DNA of 64,000 nucleotides from Muribaculaceae bacterium (GCA_017621225.1 JAGATN010000009.1:1-64000), one strand, 5' to 3'; positions 17,090 to 26,991 are shown, counted from the first letter of the stretch. The notes: a model not told the origin generated them from the sequence alone. Translations and numbers: made by a program.

Positions 17090-18065
17090 TGGTTTTCAGC
17101 GTCGGAAACGACAATTCGATGATGGCGTTTTGTGTTACGGATGCGTGTATGTCATGCTGCATTTTCCTGAACGAAGCATCAAACCAGGTCAAGTTGTAAT
17201 GGTTTGAAAATATTGTAGGGGTGAGCGTGCCTTTTCTCATTCCCGGTTTCCACGCCGATGCGTTTACTTCGCCTCCCGACAGGTAGATGATGTCGTATGC
17301 CGTGCCGTCGTCGTTGCCTATTATGGCAATGCGGTAGCGTCCGCCGATGCGGGCATAGCGGTCGTCATTATCGCGGTCGAGATATGTCCAATAACCTTCA
17401 ACGGGGTCGGTCGCGCTTTTTTTCAGCAAATGTGCCTTGATTGATTCGGGCGTCCACGTGGTGGCTACGTCACGTAAGGGCGAAGGCGTCTGCTCTATGA
17501 TTATTTCTTCGACGTTTATTTTGCCATCGGCTTTAATGCCTAACGAGCCCGACGTAGGGTGGTCGGTGTTGAGCGATGCCACAAGCTCAAGATGTTTGCT
17601 GCCCGCGTATATGTCGGTCTGTCCGTCGGGTAGAAGCTCAACGGCAATGCTGTTGTAGTTCGGGCCCCCGGCTATGCCGTCGGTTATCTTTTGGGTAAGT
17701 AATGTTTCGGTATCGGTGCCGACATGTTTCGATACGGTCATTTCGATGTATGGCTTGTCGAACGAATCGCTCAGGTCGGCGTGTCCGGGAGTTATTGACA
17801 GCGAATAGTAGGTGGTGGCATCGTCGACATAACCCCATATCAGTGACGCTTTTGATTTGGATGAACTTTTCCAATCGGGGAATGCCACGCGCGCTTCGAT
17901 TGCTGCGCCGGTTATCATGGAGTCTAACTGAAACAGCATCTTTTCATTCGACAGTTGCGAAACGTCGTTGATGTATCTTCGCTCGGTTTCGGCATATGCG
18001 GTGCCTGCGGTCGTGAAAAATATGATGGCGAGGAGTATGGTTGTTAATGTTTTATAGTTGTGCAT
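17052..18065 (-). CDS. Secreted protein of unknown function
   Basis: A 337-residue protein with signal peptide MHNYKTLTTILLAIIFFTTAGTAYA. No family was recognised. Residues 30-200 are beta-rich and look like a lectin/jelly-roll layer (FDKPYIEMTV, SLGIKADGKINVEEIIIEQ). Residues about 205-325 start with TWTPESIKAHLLKK and contain DPVEGYWTYLDRDNDDRYARIGGRYRIAII, which looks like a lipocalin- or sugar-binding-type domain. It lies 16 nt downstream of miaA and probably shares its transcript. The 3' end overlaps the PepSY-like gene by 38 nt on the opposite strand, so the two mRNAs can pair at their ends. Confidence 0.7.
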   Translation of the reverse strand: MHNYKTLTTILLAIIFFTTAGTAYAETERRYINDVSQLSNEKMLFQLDSMITGAAIEARVAFPDWKSSSKSKASLIWGYVDDATTYYSLSITPGHADLSDSFDKPYIEMTVSKHVGTDTETLLTQKITDGIAGGPNYNSIAVELLPDGQTDIYAGSKHLELVASLNTDHPTSGSLGIKADGKINVEEIIIEQTPSPLRDVATTWTPESIKAHLLKKSATDPVEGYWTYLDRDNDDRYARIGGRYRIAIIGNDDGTAYDIIYLSGGEVNASAWKPGMRKGTLTPTIFSNHYNLTWFDASFRKMQHDIHASVTQNAIIELSFPTLKTTIRLSKEPMDSE

Positions 18066-18081
18066 GATGGAGTTTGGCGTG

Positions 18082-18990
18082 TTATGTTTTTGGTATCAAT
18101 CGGTTGGCGGCGGCTAAAAAATCGTCATCGTTCTGGTTCCACGGAATCCAGTTGATTTTTATGCCTCGTCGTTCCATGCCTCTGAACCACGTCATCTGTC
18201 GCTTGGCGAACTGATGTATGGCTATTTCGAGCTGCGACACCATTTCGTCGTATGTTAATTGGCCTATGATGTACATGGTGAGGTATTTGTATTCCAGTCC
18301 GTAATAAATCAGGTCGGCTGCGTCGATTCCCGATTCCAACAGATTTTTCACTTCGTCGATCATCCCTGCATCGAGGCGCGCTTTTAGCCGTTTTGTAATG
18401 CGTTGTCGACGTGTTTCGCGGTCAATGTCAATGCCTATTATCACCGCATTTTCCATGGGATGCGGCTTGGTCAGTTTTGCCATGTCGGGGTGTTGGGCAT
18501 AAAAAGTTTGAATTTCTATGGCCCTTATGGCTCGTTTGGCGGTATCGATGTCGGTTACATTGTGCAGCGCTTTCATTGACGACAATATTCGGGTGAGTTC
18601 GTCGAGCGACTTCCCTTCGAGCGACTTGCGCAATTCGGCATTTTGCGGCACTTCCGGCAGTTCGAGTCCGTTTAGCATCGACTCCACGTATAGCCCCGTT
18701 CCACCACAAACTATGGGCGTTTTCCCTCGCTTTACAATGTCGGAATGCGCAGCCGAAGCGTCGCGCAGAAATTCATACAGGTTGTATTTGTATCCGGCGT
18801 TGCATATGTCGATGAGGTGATAAGGCGTATCGCCGTATTCGTCAAGATCTTTTCCGGTGCCGAGAGTCATTCCGCGATATATTTGTCGCGAATCGGCACT
18901 GATTATTTCGCCGTTCATTGCTTTTGCCAACAATACGGCTTTTGAAGTTTTTCCCGATGCGGTAGGACCTATGATGAATATGGTATGCAT
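18082..18990 (-). CDS. miaA: tRNA dimethylallyltransferase
   Basis: A 302-residue enzyme that transfers a dimethylallyl group to A37 of tRNAs reading UNN codons, the first step to ms2i6A. Visible motifs are the P-loop GPTASGKT (8-15), the tRNA-binding ISADSRQIYRGM (about 34-45), GTGLYVES and the C-terminal QFAKRQMTWFRGM. Length is normal for the family. The gene heads a short minus-strand unit with the secreted protein at 17052-18065. Confidence 0.96.
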   Translation of the reverse strand: MHTIFIIGPTASGKTSKAVLLAKAMNGEIISADSRQIYRGMTLGTGKDLDEYGDTPYHLIDICNAGYKYNLYEFLRDASAAHSDIVKRGKTPIVCGGTGLYVESMLNGLELPEVPQNAELRKSLEGKSLDELTRILSSMKALHNVTDIDTAKRAIRAIEIQTFYAQHPDMAKLTKPHPMENAVIIGIDIDRETRRQRITKRLKARLDAGMIDEVKNLLESGIDAADLIYYGLEYKYLTMYIIGQLTYDEMVSQLEIAIHQFAKRQMTWFRGMERRGIKINWIPWNQNDDDFLAAANRLIPKT

Positions 18991-19024
18991 TATGTGGCTT
19001 AAGGTTTGATGGTGGCGTTGATTG

Positions 19025-20368
19025 TTATTTCACGTCGCGGAGTATGTACTTTCGCCAGAATCTTTTTAGCTTGAAGAACATTTTGTCTTCATTGTTCTCT
19101 GATATGAACATCCACTCGGGATCGTTGTAGTCAACATCCCATTTTGGCGCGTCGCTAAGTCGGAACGTGGGTTTGTAGTGCTTTATCTTGTAGCGCCTGC
19201 GTCCATCGCGGTGATACGTTTTCCACGCCATGACCACGGTGTGAAGTCGTATGATTTCGGCACTCAGCAGCGGTTCGGTCATTCCGGTGTTAATCATGCG
19301 CTCCAGTTGCTGTATGGAGAAGAATTTGTATGATGTGAATTCGGATTCGATGCGTTCCTTCTCCTCCGTGGTCAGGAAGCAGAGGTAGTGAAATATGTTG
19401 CAGTCGGCGTTTGCGCTTACGTTTGAATACATGAAGCGCATCTTAACGTCGTTCATATGCGACATTCCGCTGAAGTAAAACTCAGCTTCGTAGTCGGTCA
19501 TTTTCTGGCGGTAGGGGATGAACAGCGATGCGGGAGTGTCGTATCTCTGATACGTTATGTCGACTGCCGAGTCGGGATTGCTGTCCGGCTCCTTGAGGCA
19601 TACGTAATTGTCCCATATCATAATGAATCTCAACTGCGTCGACCGTCCGTGACGGTGAGTGCTGCCCTCGACGTTCTGGTCGTAATATTTCCAGACGCAT
19701 ATGTAGCGTATGCCGGTGAATATTGCCGCCAACAGGAAAAAGAGCAGGGGCACTATGAAGAAAAAGAATCGGTCGGGCTTGTTGATGTTCGCGTTTATGT
19801 ATAGGAGGAAATAGTACACCCATGCCGATACGCTGATTACCAACGTAATCAAGAAGAACAGCTTTGCCTGATAGGTGCTCTCCTGGCTGAATATTTTGCC
19901 AAGAAAGCCCCTTTCGGCCGGAGTGCCGTTGCGCAGCTGGCAGTTTCGGCATGATGAGTATTTTTTTGCACGTACTATTATCCACCCCGAAACGAATACG
20001 GCTACCGGGTTTACTATCAAGGTAGTTATGAACGGTATGTCGGCATTTATGGTTTTCGGGTCGAATATGTGGTGTATGATATGCTGGGTGTACAGGTAGT
20101 TTATTATCATCATTATGATTCCGGATATCAGCAATATGCGTGCCGTCATCGACGGAATCAGGTAACAAACGGGTATTCGCGACTTGTTGTTTCGATGAAT
20201 GAGAACAGACACCACTATCCAGAGCATGAACGCTATGAGCGGGGTAACAGTCGGAGACACGTATAGCGAAATGATAATGAGAAATGCCATGGCTCCGGTT
20301 GCTAAGATCCAGTTGAGCCATACTAAAAAAAGTCCGTATCCGTTATCTAATCGTCGTTGGTGTTCCAT
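19025..20368 (-). CDS. Polytopic membrane protein of unknown function
   Basis: A 447-residue protein. About six membrane helices occur in two groups: four between residues 12 and 135, and two between about 165 and 225. A CRNCQLRNG motif lies between the groups. The C-terminal 220 residues are soluble and mixed alpha/beta; they include HRHGRSTQLRFIMIWDNYVCL, a stretch that resembles a FHA or DUF-type beta domain only vaguely. A basic tail (FFKLKRFWRKYILRDV) ends the protein. It lies 34 nt upstream of miaA on the same strand and 48 nt downstream of the DPP-IV gene. I cannot assign a family or function. Confidence 0.65.
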   Translation of the reverse strand: MEHQRRLDNGYGLFLVWLNWILATGAMAFLIIISLYVSPTVTPLIAFMLWIVVSVLIHRNNKSRIPVCYLIPSMTARILLISGIIMMIINYLYTQHIIHHIFDPKTINADIPFITTLIVNPVAVFVSGWIIVRAKKYSSCRNCQLRNGTPAERGFLGKIFSQESTYQAKLFFLITLVISVSAWVYYFLLYINANINKPDRFFFFIVPLLFFLLAAIFTGIRYICVWKYYDQNVEGSTHRHGRSTQLRFIMIWDNYVCLKEPDSNPDSAVDITYQRYDTPASLFIPYRQKMTDYEAEFYFSGMSHMNDVKMRFMYSNVSANADCNIFHYLCFLTTEEKERIESEFTSYKFFSIQQLERMINTGMTEPLLSAEIIRLHTVVMAWKTYHRDGRRRYKIKHYKPTFRLSDAPKWDVDYNDPEWMFISENNEDKMFFKLKRFWRKYILRDVK

Positions 20369-20416
20369 TGAATTTTGGTTATGCTATATACGTAATGCTC
20401 TATGTGCCGATATTGT

Positions 20417-22609
20417 TTACTTCATATTCTTGTTAAAGTAATCGAGCATGCGTGCGTATACCACCTGACGGGAGTTGCATCCGTTGATTGAATGATCCAT
20501 ATTGGGGAATACGAGCATATCGCACCACGTGCCGGCAGCTTCAAGAGCCGATACATATTGAATGGTGTTGAAATAATGTACGTTATCGTCGGCGGTTCCG
20601 GTCATGATGAGTACGGGGCACTTCACGTTTTTGATCATATTGATCGGGGTACTGTTGGCGTATCCGTCCTCGTTTTCCTGGGGAGTGAGCATGTAACGTT
20701 CGGCGTAAATGGTATCGTAATAACGCCAGTCGGTTACGGGAGCCACTGATACGGCGGCCGCATACGGCGCATTTGGCTGAGAGCAAGCCATAAGCGTTTC
20801 ATAACCGCCGTAGCTCCAGCCGTGGATGCCTATGCGGTTGGCATCGACGTAAGGTAGCGTTGCCGCATATTTGGCGGCGTTCACCTGGTCGATTGATTCG
20901 TAATGTCCGAGCTGTTTGTAGACCACATCCATGAATGCGCGTCCTCGTCCGCCCGTTCCTCGTCCGTCAACGCACATTATTATATAGCCTTGCGATGCAA
21001 AATAGTAAGTCCAGTTCATGCCCCACTGGTTGAGCACTTGCTGCGAGCCGGGGCCGCTGTATTGGAACATTACCACCGGATAGCGTTTCGATGCGCTGAA
21101 TCCGGCAGGCTTTATCATGTAACCGTTGAGCGTAACGCCATCGCTTGTCATTGTGAAGAATTCTTTTTTGGGAGCGTCGGCATATCGAGATGCAAATGCG
21201 GCGTTGTCCTCAAGCGTCTTTATGGCTTTGTCGGATGATGCATTGTGCAGCGTGTATACGGGAGGCGTGAGCGCCGTGCTGTGGGTGAGGGTGTAGAAGG
21301 CCATGTCGGGGCTGAACACTGCCGATGCCATGCCTTCGGTCGGCGACAGGTCTACTATCTTTCCTTTTTTGTCGATGCGGCTTACCACTCTGTTGATGGC
21401 ACCGCTTGATGTCGACTGATAGTAGTGGCAGTCGCGTCGGCTGTCGTATCCGTAGTATGCGGTAACGTCGTAGTCGCCTGACGTAATCTGTTGTTCGAGC
21501 GCGCCTGAATATGAATAGCGATACAGGTGGTCGTAACCCGAACGTGATGAGGTTATGACGAAGAAGGTGGGATAGAAATGTATGTTCTCATATGTCGTGG
21601 GCGAGAGCCATGCCGTGTATTCTTCGACGAGCAGCGATTTCACGACGGTCGATTTGGGGTTGACCAGATACATTTCCATACGGTTTTGGCCACGATTGAG
21701 GGTAGTGACAACGAGTCGATCGGGGCTATATGCGTAAGAGATGCGCGGTATGTATTCGATGCGAGAGTCGGGGAGCTGTATCTCTTTGGTTTTGCGCGTC
21801 TCCACGTCGTATGAGTGTAGCGTCACCTTCGAATTGTTTTGTCCGGCAACGGGATATTTATATGTGAATTGACCGGGATAAAGGGCATATTGCTTCATCG
21901 GATTGCAACTGCCTTCGTATAGCTCGAATGAAAAGAGCGGAACGTCGGTTTCGTTGTATTTCAAAAAGCATAGCGTAAGGTTGTCGGGAGCCCAAGTCAT
22001 GGATGCCGTGGTGGCAAATTCTTCCTGATAAGTCCAATCGGGCACGCCATTTATTATCTTGTTCGTCGCGCCATCGGTGGTGACGGGCATTTCCGTTCCG
22101 TAATCGAGCTTTTTGAGCTGAACGTTGTTGTCGGCAACGAATGCCACCATTCGTCCGTCGGGCGAGAATAGCGGTGCCTGCTGTCGGGCGTGTTCCGTCG
22201 ACAGCGGTTTCAGCAGACGGGTTCGTATCTCATAAACATAATATACGGCATCGAATGAATGACGGTATATGTTGCGGCGTTGTGTGTACACCAGTATCTT
22301 GGTGGCTTCGGGGCTAAGCGTGTAGCCTTCGATGCGTGATATTTTTCCCTCGCGAGTGTTGTTGACATCCATGAGGGTCTCCACTACGTTGCCGGTCTTG
22401 GTGTCGATTTTCACTATTTTCGTTCCGTTTTCAATCAGTTGCAGGTATTGCGATCCGTCGGAGAGGTAATTGTATGAAGCCGGGGCAACGGACGAACTTG
22501 ATACTACATATTTGTCGAGTCCTGAAAAATCGGACACGTTGGCGGCTTGGGCCGATATGAATAGCGATGCCGACAAGGCCATCGAAAGGAATGATTTTAT
22601 GATGCTCAT
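20417..22609 (-). CDS. Dipeptidyl peptidase IV (S9 family)
   Basis: A 730-residue exported serine peptidase with signal MSIIKSFLSMALSASLFISAQA. The N-terminal beta-propeller (about 40-480) carries DWTYQEEFA, the DW-YEE motif whose two Glu residues hold the substrate N-terminus. The C-terminal alpha/beta hydrolase has GIHGWSYGG with nucleophile Ser599, Asp near 674-675 in TADDNVHYF, and His706 in NMDHSINGC. It removes Xaa-Pro or Xaa-Ala dipeptides from peptide N-termini in the periplasm or outer membrane. All catalytic residues are present. It is preceded by a 45-nt gap from the coiled-coil gene and may share its transcript. Confidence 0.94.
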   Translation of the reverse strand: MSIIKSFLSMALSASLFISAQAANVSDFSGLDKYVVSSSSVAPASYNYLSDGSQYLQLIENGTKIVKIDTKTGNVVETLMDVNNTREGKISRIEGYTLSPEATKILVYTQRRNIYRHSFDAVYYVYEIRTRLLKPLSTEHARQQAPLFSPDGRMVAFVADNNVQLKKLDYGTEMPVTTDGATNKIINGVPDWTYQEEFATTASMTWAPDNLTLCFLKYNETDVPLFSFELYEGSCNPMKQYALYPGQFTYKYPVAGQNNSKVTLHSYDVETRKTKEIQLPDSRIEYIPRISYAYSPDRLVVTTLNRGQNRMEMYLVNPKSTVVKSLLVEEYTAWLSPTTYENIHFYPTFFVITSSRSGYDHLYRYSYSGALEQQITSGDYDVTAYYGYDSRRDCHYYQSTSSGAINRVVSRIDKKGKIVDLSPTEGMASAVFSPDMAFYTLTHSTALTPPVYTLHNASSDKAIKTLEDNAAFASRYADAPKKEFFTMTSDGVTLNGYMIKPAGFSASKRYPVVMFQYSGPGSQQVLNQWGMNWTYYFASQGYIIMCVDGRGTGGRGRAFMDVVYKQLGHYESIDQVNAAKYAATLPYVDANRIGIHGWSYGGYETLMACSQPNAPYAAAVSVAPVTDWRYYDTIYAERYMLTPQENEDGYANSTPINMIKNVKCPVLIMTGTADDNVHYFNTIQYVSALEAAGTWCDMLVFPNMDHSINGCNSRQVVYARMLDYFNKNMK

Positions 22610-22654
22610 ATTTATGGTTATATATCGTTATGTTTTTTGTTTAAAGTCAAATGG

Positions 22655-23917
22655 TTACCAAAGCGAGAGTTGCTTTTCGTCGTCGGGATGCGATTTACGC
22701 ACGGGAGCCTTGTAGCCGAAATCGTCGTTTTCGTCATCTTTTTCTTTTTTCGCCGGCAGTGGGGGTGCCACGAGCCAGTCGGTGCTGTCGATCATGTCGT
22801 CGATGGCCGATATTTTAGGCTTTTTGGGGCGTCCGCGACGGCGTTTTGGCGATGTCGATTCGCCATCCGGGCTGTTGGCGTCGGATGCGTTGTCGATGGC
22901 CGACGTCTGATTGTCGGACTCGGAGTGCGATTTGGCTTCTTCGAGCTGTTTGCGCAACTCATCCTCGCTTTTGGCGTGAGCCATCAGGTTTGATTGTATG
23001 GTAGATTCAAGCGACTTTATGTCGTCCTGAGCTTCCTTGTATCTCTTTTCGGATTCGGTTGCCTTCTTACGCCATTCATTGAGCATGGCTTCCGAAATCT
23101 GATCTTTTGCCTTGGCTTGGTCGACGGTGAGTTTGTAGGAGCTGATCTCGTCGTTGGCCTCCGACAATTGCTTCTCGATTGAAGCATTGTTTTGCTCAAG
23201 CGAGGCTATTCGGCTCTCTAATTCGGCTTTCTCGTTTTTCAGGGCTGCGTTTTCATCCGACAATTTGCCTATCGTAGCCTTTAGCCCTTCGAGTTCTTCA
23301 TTGTCGGGTTCGGTCTGTTGCGTGCCGGCCGCGCCGGTCACGCCTGCCACGCGCAGTTTGTTGAGCATGCTTCTGTTTTCAAGCTGGTACTGCTCTTTTT
23401 CAGCTATCAGGGTGTTTACCTGATTTTCGAGATCATGTATCCGTTCGTTCAGTGCGCGGCGTTGGCGGTCGGCACTGAGCTTTGCGTTTTTCAATTCTTC
23501 TTGACGGGTTACGAGGCCCGAGCATTTTTCTTTTAATTTATCCATTTCGCGCGACATGTTTTCGCGTTCGTTGTCCCATTTATGCCCGCCGGCGCGTCGT
23601 GCCGATTCGGTCACGGTTTCGAGCTGATGCCTTATTGATGAGTTGATAGCATTTATCAAATATTTTTTTTGCGCATCGGTGTCGAGGCATTGCTTCACGA
23701 ATTCGGGCTGGAAATTATTGAACATCGTTATGATGTCGTTGAAAATTTCGCCCGACAAAGCATCTATGTCGGGTTGTGTTTCCGACGGCTGCTGCACGGG
23801 CTTTTCGCTTTCGGCCGATGTCTCCGTGCGGCTTTGTTCGTCGATTTGCAGGTATTCGTCAAGGTCTTCGTCAGACGAAAAACCGAATATTTTTTTTATG
23901 GATGATATGAATGACAT
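22655..23917 (-). CDS. Coiled-coil protein with an AT-hook-like motif
   Basis: A 420-residue protein with no signal or membrane segment. Residues 1-20 are hydrophobic-basic (MSFISSIKKIFGF). Residues about 55-110 may be a small helical domain (IFNDIITMFNNFQPEFVKQCL). Residues about 120-330 are a long coiled coil with regular heptads. A charged linker then gives KRRRGRPKKPK (about 358-368), which contains the RGRP core of AT-hooks that bind the minor groove of AT DNA, followed by an acidic tail ending QLSLW. It lies 9 nt downstream of the receiver/ATP-grasp gene, so the two are probably co-translated. A nucleoid or structural role is possible; no function is known. Confidence 0.7.
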   Translation of the reverse strand: MSFISSIKKIFGFSSDEDLDEYLQIDEQSRTETSAESEKPVQQPSETQPDIDALSGEIFNDIITMFNNFQPEFVKQCLDTDAQKKYLINAINSSIRHQLETVTESARRAGGHKWDNERENMSREMDKLKEKCSGLVTRQEELKNAKLSADRQRRALNERIHDLENQVNTLIAEKEQYQLENRSMLNKLRVAGVTGAAGTQQTEPDNEELEGLKATIGKLSDENAALKNEKAELESRIASLEQNNASIEKQLSEANDEISSYKLTVDQAKAKDQISEAMLNEWRKKATESEKRYKEAQDDIKSLESTIQSNLMAHAKSEDELRKQLEEAKSHSESDNQTSAIDNASDANSPDGESTSPKRRRGRPKKPKISAIDDMIDSTDWLVAPPLPAKKEKDDENDDFGYKAPVRKSHPDDEKQLSLW

Positions 23918-23926
23918 GATATGGTA

Positions 23927-26900
23927 TTATTCTTCGGCTGGAATTATTGTTTCGTCGGTTTTCTGTTCCGGATTCAGGGGCTTTGCCACGACTCCTTGTC
24001 CTTTTCGGCCGTTAATGCCTATCGGCAGCGGTGCATCGAATGTGACGATTCTAACAAAGTCGGATTCGTACGAAGCGGGCAGGCTGTCGAGATAGTCAAC
24101 GTCGTAAAAACCTTGGTTTGATACGGGGTCGATGGTGAAATATCCCACGCCAAACGATGTGAGGTTCTGGAAGAAGTGCGTTCCCTGGCTCGGCTCGATG
24201 CGGTAGTTGCCCAAAGCTGACTCCACGATGAGCTTTGCTGATGCTATCTGTGGCCATTTCACCGGTATTCCGAGGGCGGTATCGCTTGAACCCCATCGTC
24301 CGGGGCCTATGAGTATGTAGTTTATGCCCTGTGCGGTGAAATTGCGGTTGATTTTCTCTATTTCGCGCGCTATCAGTGAGTTGTTTGACGATGAGAAGCG
24401 ATCGGGGCGTACGTAGACTATTGTGTTTACGTTGTCGATCGATCCGTGTCCGAGAGCGGTGTTGCTGCGCAAAATGAGCTGTGAGTCGGGTAGCTCAAGC
24501 AGATGTTCGTCGACGAGCTCTTTGCGGTCGACTATCGGTCGGATCTGAAGCCAATATACGCGGCCTTTCGTCGAGCCGTTTACGTCGATCAGTCCGGCAA
24601 ACTCTATCTCTACGGGGCGTGACATATAGTGCTGTCCGTTTTTGAGCATGAAGTCGACTGATTCGGCCAACGGAAATACGTTGTGCTTCAGTATGTTGTT
24701 GAATGTAACGACACGCCGTCCTTCGCCAAAATCGTTGTCGCGCAGCACGTTGTCGCGGAAATCGAAGGTCGAAACCATGTATCTCAATGCACCGGTGGGG
24801 GCAATGTCCTGCACTGATTTTTTTACTATGTTGAAGCTGTCGTCGACCTTGAAATCTTCGGTCAGATGTTGCATATCGAGCGCATACATTCGGGTTTGGG
24901 TGTCGCGCAGTGCAAGTTCGAGTTCCGATGTTTGCAGGGCGCAATCGGGATGAGGGGGTGAGAATCGCAATCCAACTCCGCCATCTACTATGTATTTGCC
25001 GAGGCCCACGGCTATTTCGGCCACTCCGTCTTCCGGCTTTTCGCGGCCGATGGGGTAATAGTTCAACGAACGGCCTACGCCCGAAAATGACGGGAAGTAA
25101 TATCCTCCGGCTTCGCTGCCTACCACTTCTTGTATTATCACCGCCATTTTTTCCTGGTCGATCACGTTGCTCGTGGCTGTCATGTAGGCTTTGCTGTCGG
25201 CGTAGAACACTGATGCATACACGCCTTTTATGGCATCGCTAAGCATTTTGAGCATTTCATATCGATCGTCGAGGTGCGGTATCATATATGTCGAATATAT
25301 GCCGGCAAACGGTTGATAGTGCGAGTCCTCGAGGAGGCTTGAGCTGCGTATGGCCAGCGGCTTGTCGATTACTTCGAATAGCGCAAAGAAGTCTTCGATA
25401 AGGCGTTCGGGCAGTCGTGCCTGAAGGAATGTCTGAAGTATGGTTTCGTCGGATGCATCGCTTAGCGCCAACGGATAGAGGTTGTTGGCTGCCATGAATT
25501 CGTCGAATATGTCGGTACACAGAACTATGGTGCGCGGAATGGAGATGGTTATTCCGTCGAAGTTGTCGCAGATGGGGTTCTGTTTTATTATCTGGTCGAT
25601 GAATGCCAAGCCGCGACCCTTTCCGCCCAACGACCCTTCGCCGATGCGCGCGAAGTTTGAGTAGTGGTCGAAACGGTCTTTTCGGAACACTGCCACGACG
25701 CCGCGATTTTTCATCTTGCGGTACTTGACTATGAGGTCAAAAAACAGCCTTCGGGCCGCCGGGGCTTCCTCGATTGAATAAAAACGGTGATCCTTTATGA
25801 TGTTTGCAATCGGGAACAGGGCGCGAGAGTAGAGCCAGCGTGAAATGTCGTTGCTCGAAGCGTGGTGAAGCAACGCTTCGTCGGGTATTTCATTCAGGCG
25901 GTATTGCAGATCCTTCAGCGAGTGGAGTCGTATTATCTCCTCGCCCGTTTCGGGATTGTTCATGACGAAATCGCCAAACCCGAAATTCGACTTTATCGCT
26001 TCGGCGAGGTCGACGGGCAGTTTCTTCGAGTTCTTGTCGATGAATACGCATCCGAGCTCACCAACGGGGGTGGCGTTTTCGGCTTCTGACGACTCTATGA
26101 TTATCGGTAGATAAGGATTTTGCGAATGCAGGAACTTTGCAAGGCGAATGCCGGCTTTGGCATCTTTCTCGCCTTCGCGCTTGAACGACACGTCGCTTAT
26201 TACGCCGAGTATGTTCTGGCCGTAGCGTTCGTATATCTCCATCGCTTCCTCGTAGTCGCGGGCAAGCATCACTTTCGAGCGCCCGCGCATGCGCAACATC
26301 TGTTCGTGGGCGTTGAGCGCTTCGGTCGACGATTCGTATGATTGCTTGAGCAATATCTTGTATATGTGGGGGAGTACCGACGAATAGAATCGCACGGAGT
26401 CTTCAACGAGCAATATGAGCTGCACTCCCACTTCGTTTATGTCGCGGTCGGCGTTCAGACGGTCTTCTAGCAACTTGATTATGGCAAGGAGCAGATCGAC
26501 GTTGCCGAGCCAGCTGAAAACGTAGTCGATGGCTGAGAGGTCTTCGTTTGCGAGTCGTCGTGATACTTCTTTCGAGAATGGCGTGAGCACCACGATGGGT
26601 ATGTTGGGATGGCTTTCCTTTATTCGGCGCGCGCCGGCAAAAGTCTCGCTGAGTTCCACGCCCGGCATCAATATTATCAGGTCGAATCCTTTGGCGGATA
26701 TCTGCGCCAATGCTTCTTCAAAATCCGAAACTTGGGTTATGCGAGGCGGCGAGCTAAGATTGAGCGCAACGTATTCGAAATATAGTTGTTCCTCTATGCG
26801 GCCATCTTCTTCCATCATGAAGGCATCGTATGGCGATGCCACAAGTAATACGTTGAAAACGCGCCGCTGCATAAGGTCGGCAAATGCAGTGTCTTTAAGA

Positions 26901-26929
26901 TACAGTTGACTCAGGGCATCCTCGTTCAT
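23927..26929 (-). CDS. Two-receiver/PEP-synthase-like ATP-grasp protein
   Basis: A 1000-residue protein annotated in relatives as PEP/pyruvate-binding protein. Residues about 20-150 look like a degenerate receiver. Residues about 165-320 look like a true one, with LILLVEDS, the likely phospho-acceptor Asp in GVISDVSF, and the Lys in FIDKNSK. Residues about 420-760 are a PPDK/PEP-synthase N-terminal ATP-grasp domain (GSLGGKGRGLAFID, KPLAIRSSSLLEDSHYQPFAGIY). The phosphohistidine swivel and PEP-binding barrel of real PEP synthases are absent; the C-terminus (about 800-985) is different. It therefore cannot run the normal PEP reaction and may be a signal-controlled ATP-dependent enzyme. It has a promoter at 26960-26967. 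Confidence 0.8.
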   Translation of the reverse strand: MNEDALSQLYLKDTAFADLMQRRVFNVLLVASPYDAFMMEEDGRIEEQLYFEYVALNLSSPPRITQVSDFEEALAQISAKGFDLIILMPGVELSETFAGARRIKESHPNIPIVVLTPFSKEVSRRLANEDLSAIDYVFSWLGNVDLLLAIIKLLEDRLNADRDINEVGVQLILLVEDSVRFYSSVLPHIYKILLKQSYESSTEALNAHEQMLRMRGRSKVMLARDYEEAMEIYERYGQNILGVISDVSFKREGEKDAKAGIRLAKFLHSQNPYLPIIIESSEAENATPVGELGCVFIDKNSKKLPVDLAEAIKSNFGFGDFVMNNPETGEEIIRLHSLKDLQYRLNEIPDEALLHHASSNDISRWLYSRALFPIANIIKDHRFYSIEEAPAARRLFFDLIVKYRKMKNRGVVAVFRKDRFDHYSNFARIGEGSLGGKGRGLAFIDQIIKQNPICDNFDGITISIPRTIVLCTDIFDEFMAANNLYPLALSDASDETILQTFLQARLPERLIEDFFALFEVIDKPLAIRSSSLLEDSHYQPFAGIYSTYMIPHLDDRYEMLKMLSDAIKGVYASVFYADSKAYMTATSNVIDQEKMAVIIQEVVGSEAGGYYFPSFSGVGRSLNYYPIGREKPEDGVAEIAVGLGKYIVDGGVGLRFSPPHPDCALQTSELELALRDTQTRMYALDMQHLTEDFKVDDSFNIVKKSVQDIAPTGALRYMVSTFDFRDNVLRDNDFGEGRRVVTFNNILKHNVFPLAESVDFMLKNGQHYMSRPVEIEFAGLIDVNGSTKGRVYWLQIRPIVDRKELVDEHLLELPDSQLILRSNTALGHGSIDNVNTIVYVRPDRFSSSNNSLIAREIEKINRNFTAQGINYILIGPGRWGSSDTALGIPVKWPQIASAKLIVESALGNYRIEPSQGTHFFQNLTSFGVGYFTIDPVSNQGFYDVDYLDSLPASYESDFVRIVTFDAPLPIGINGRKGQGVVAKPLNPEQKTDETIIPAEE

Positions 26930-26959
26930 CGTATGATTCTGTCAAATATATAATAATTA

Positions 26960-26967
26960 CAAAGATA
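26960..26967 (-). promoter_or_regulatory. -7 promoter element of the receiver/ATP-grasp gene
   Basis: TATCTTTG on the minus strand, 30 nt before the ATG at 26929. Confidence 0.6.
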
Positions 26968-26991
26968 CTATTTTTCGATCATTTCATGGTC

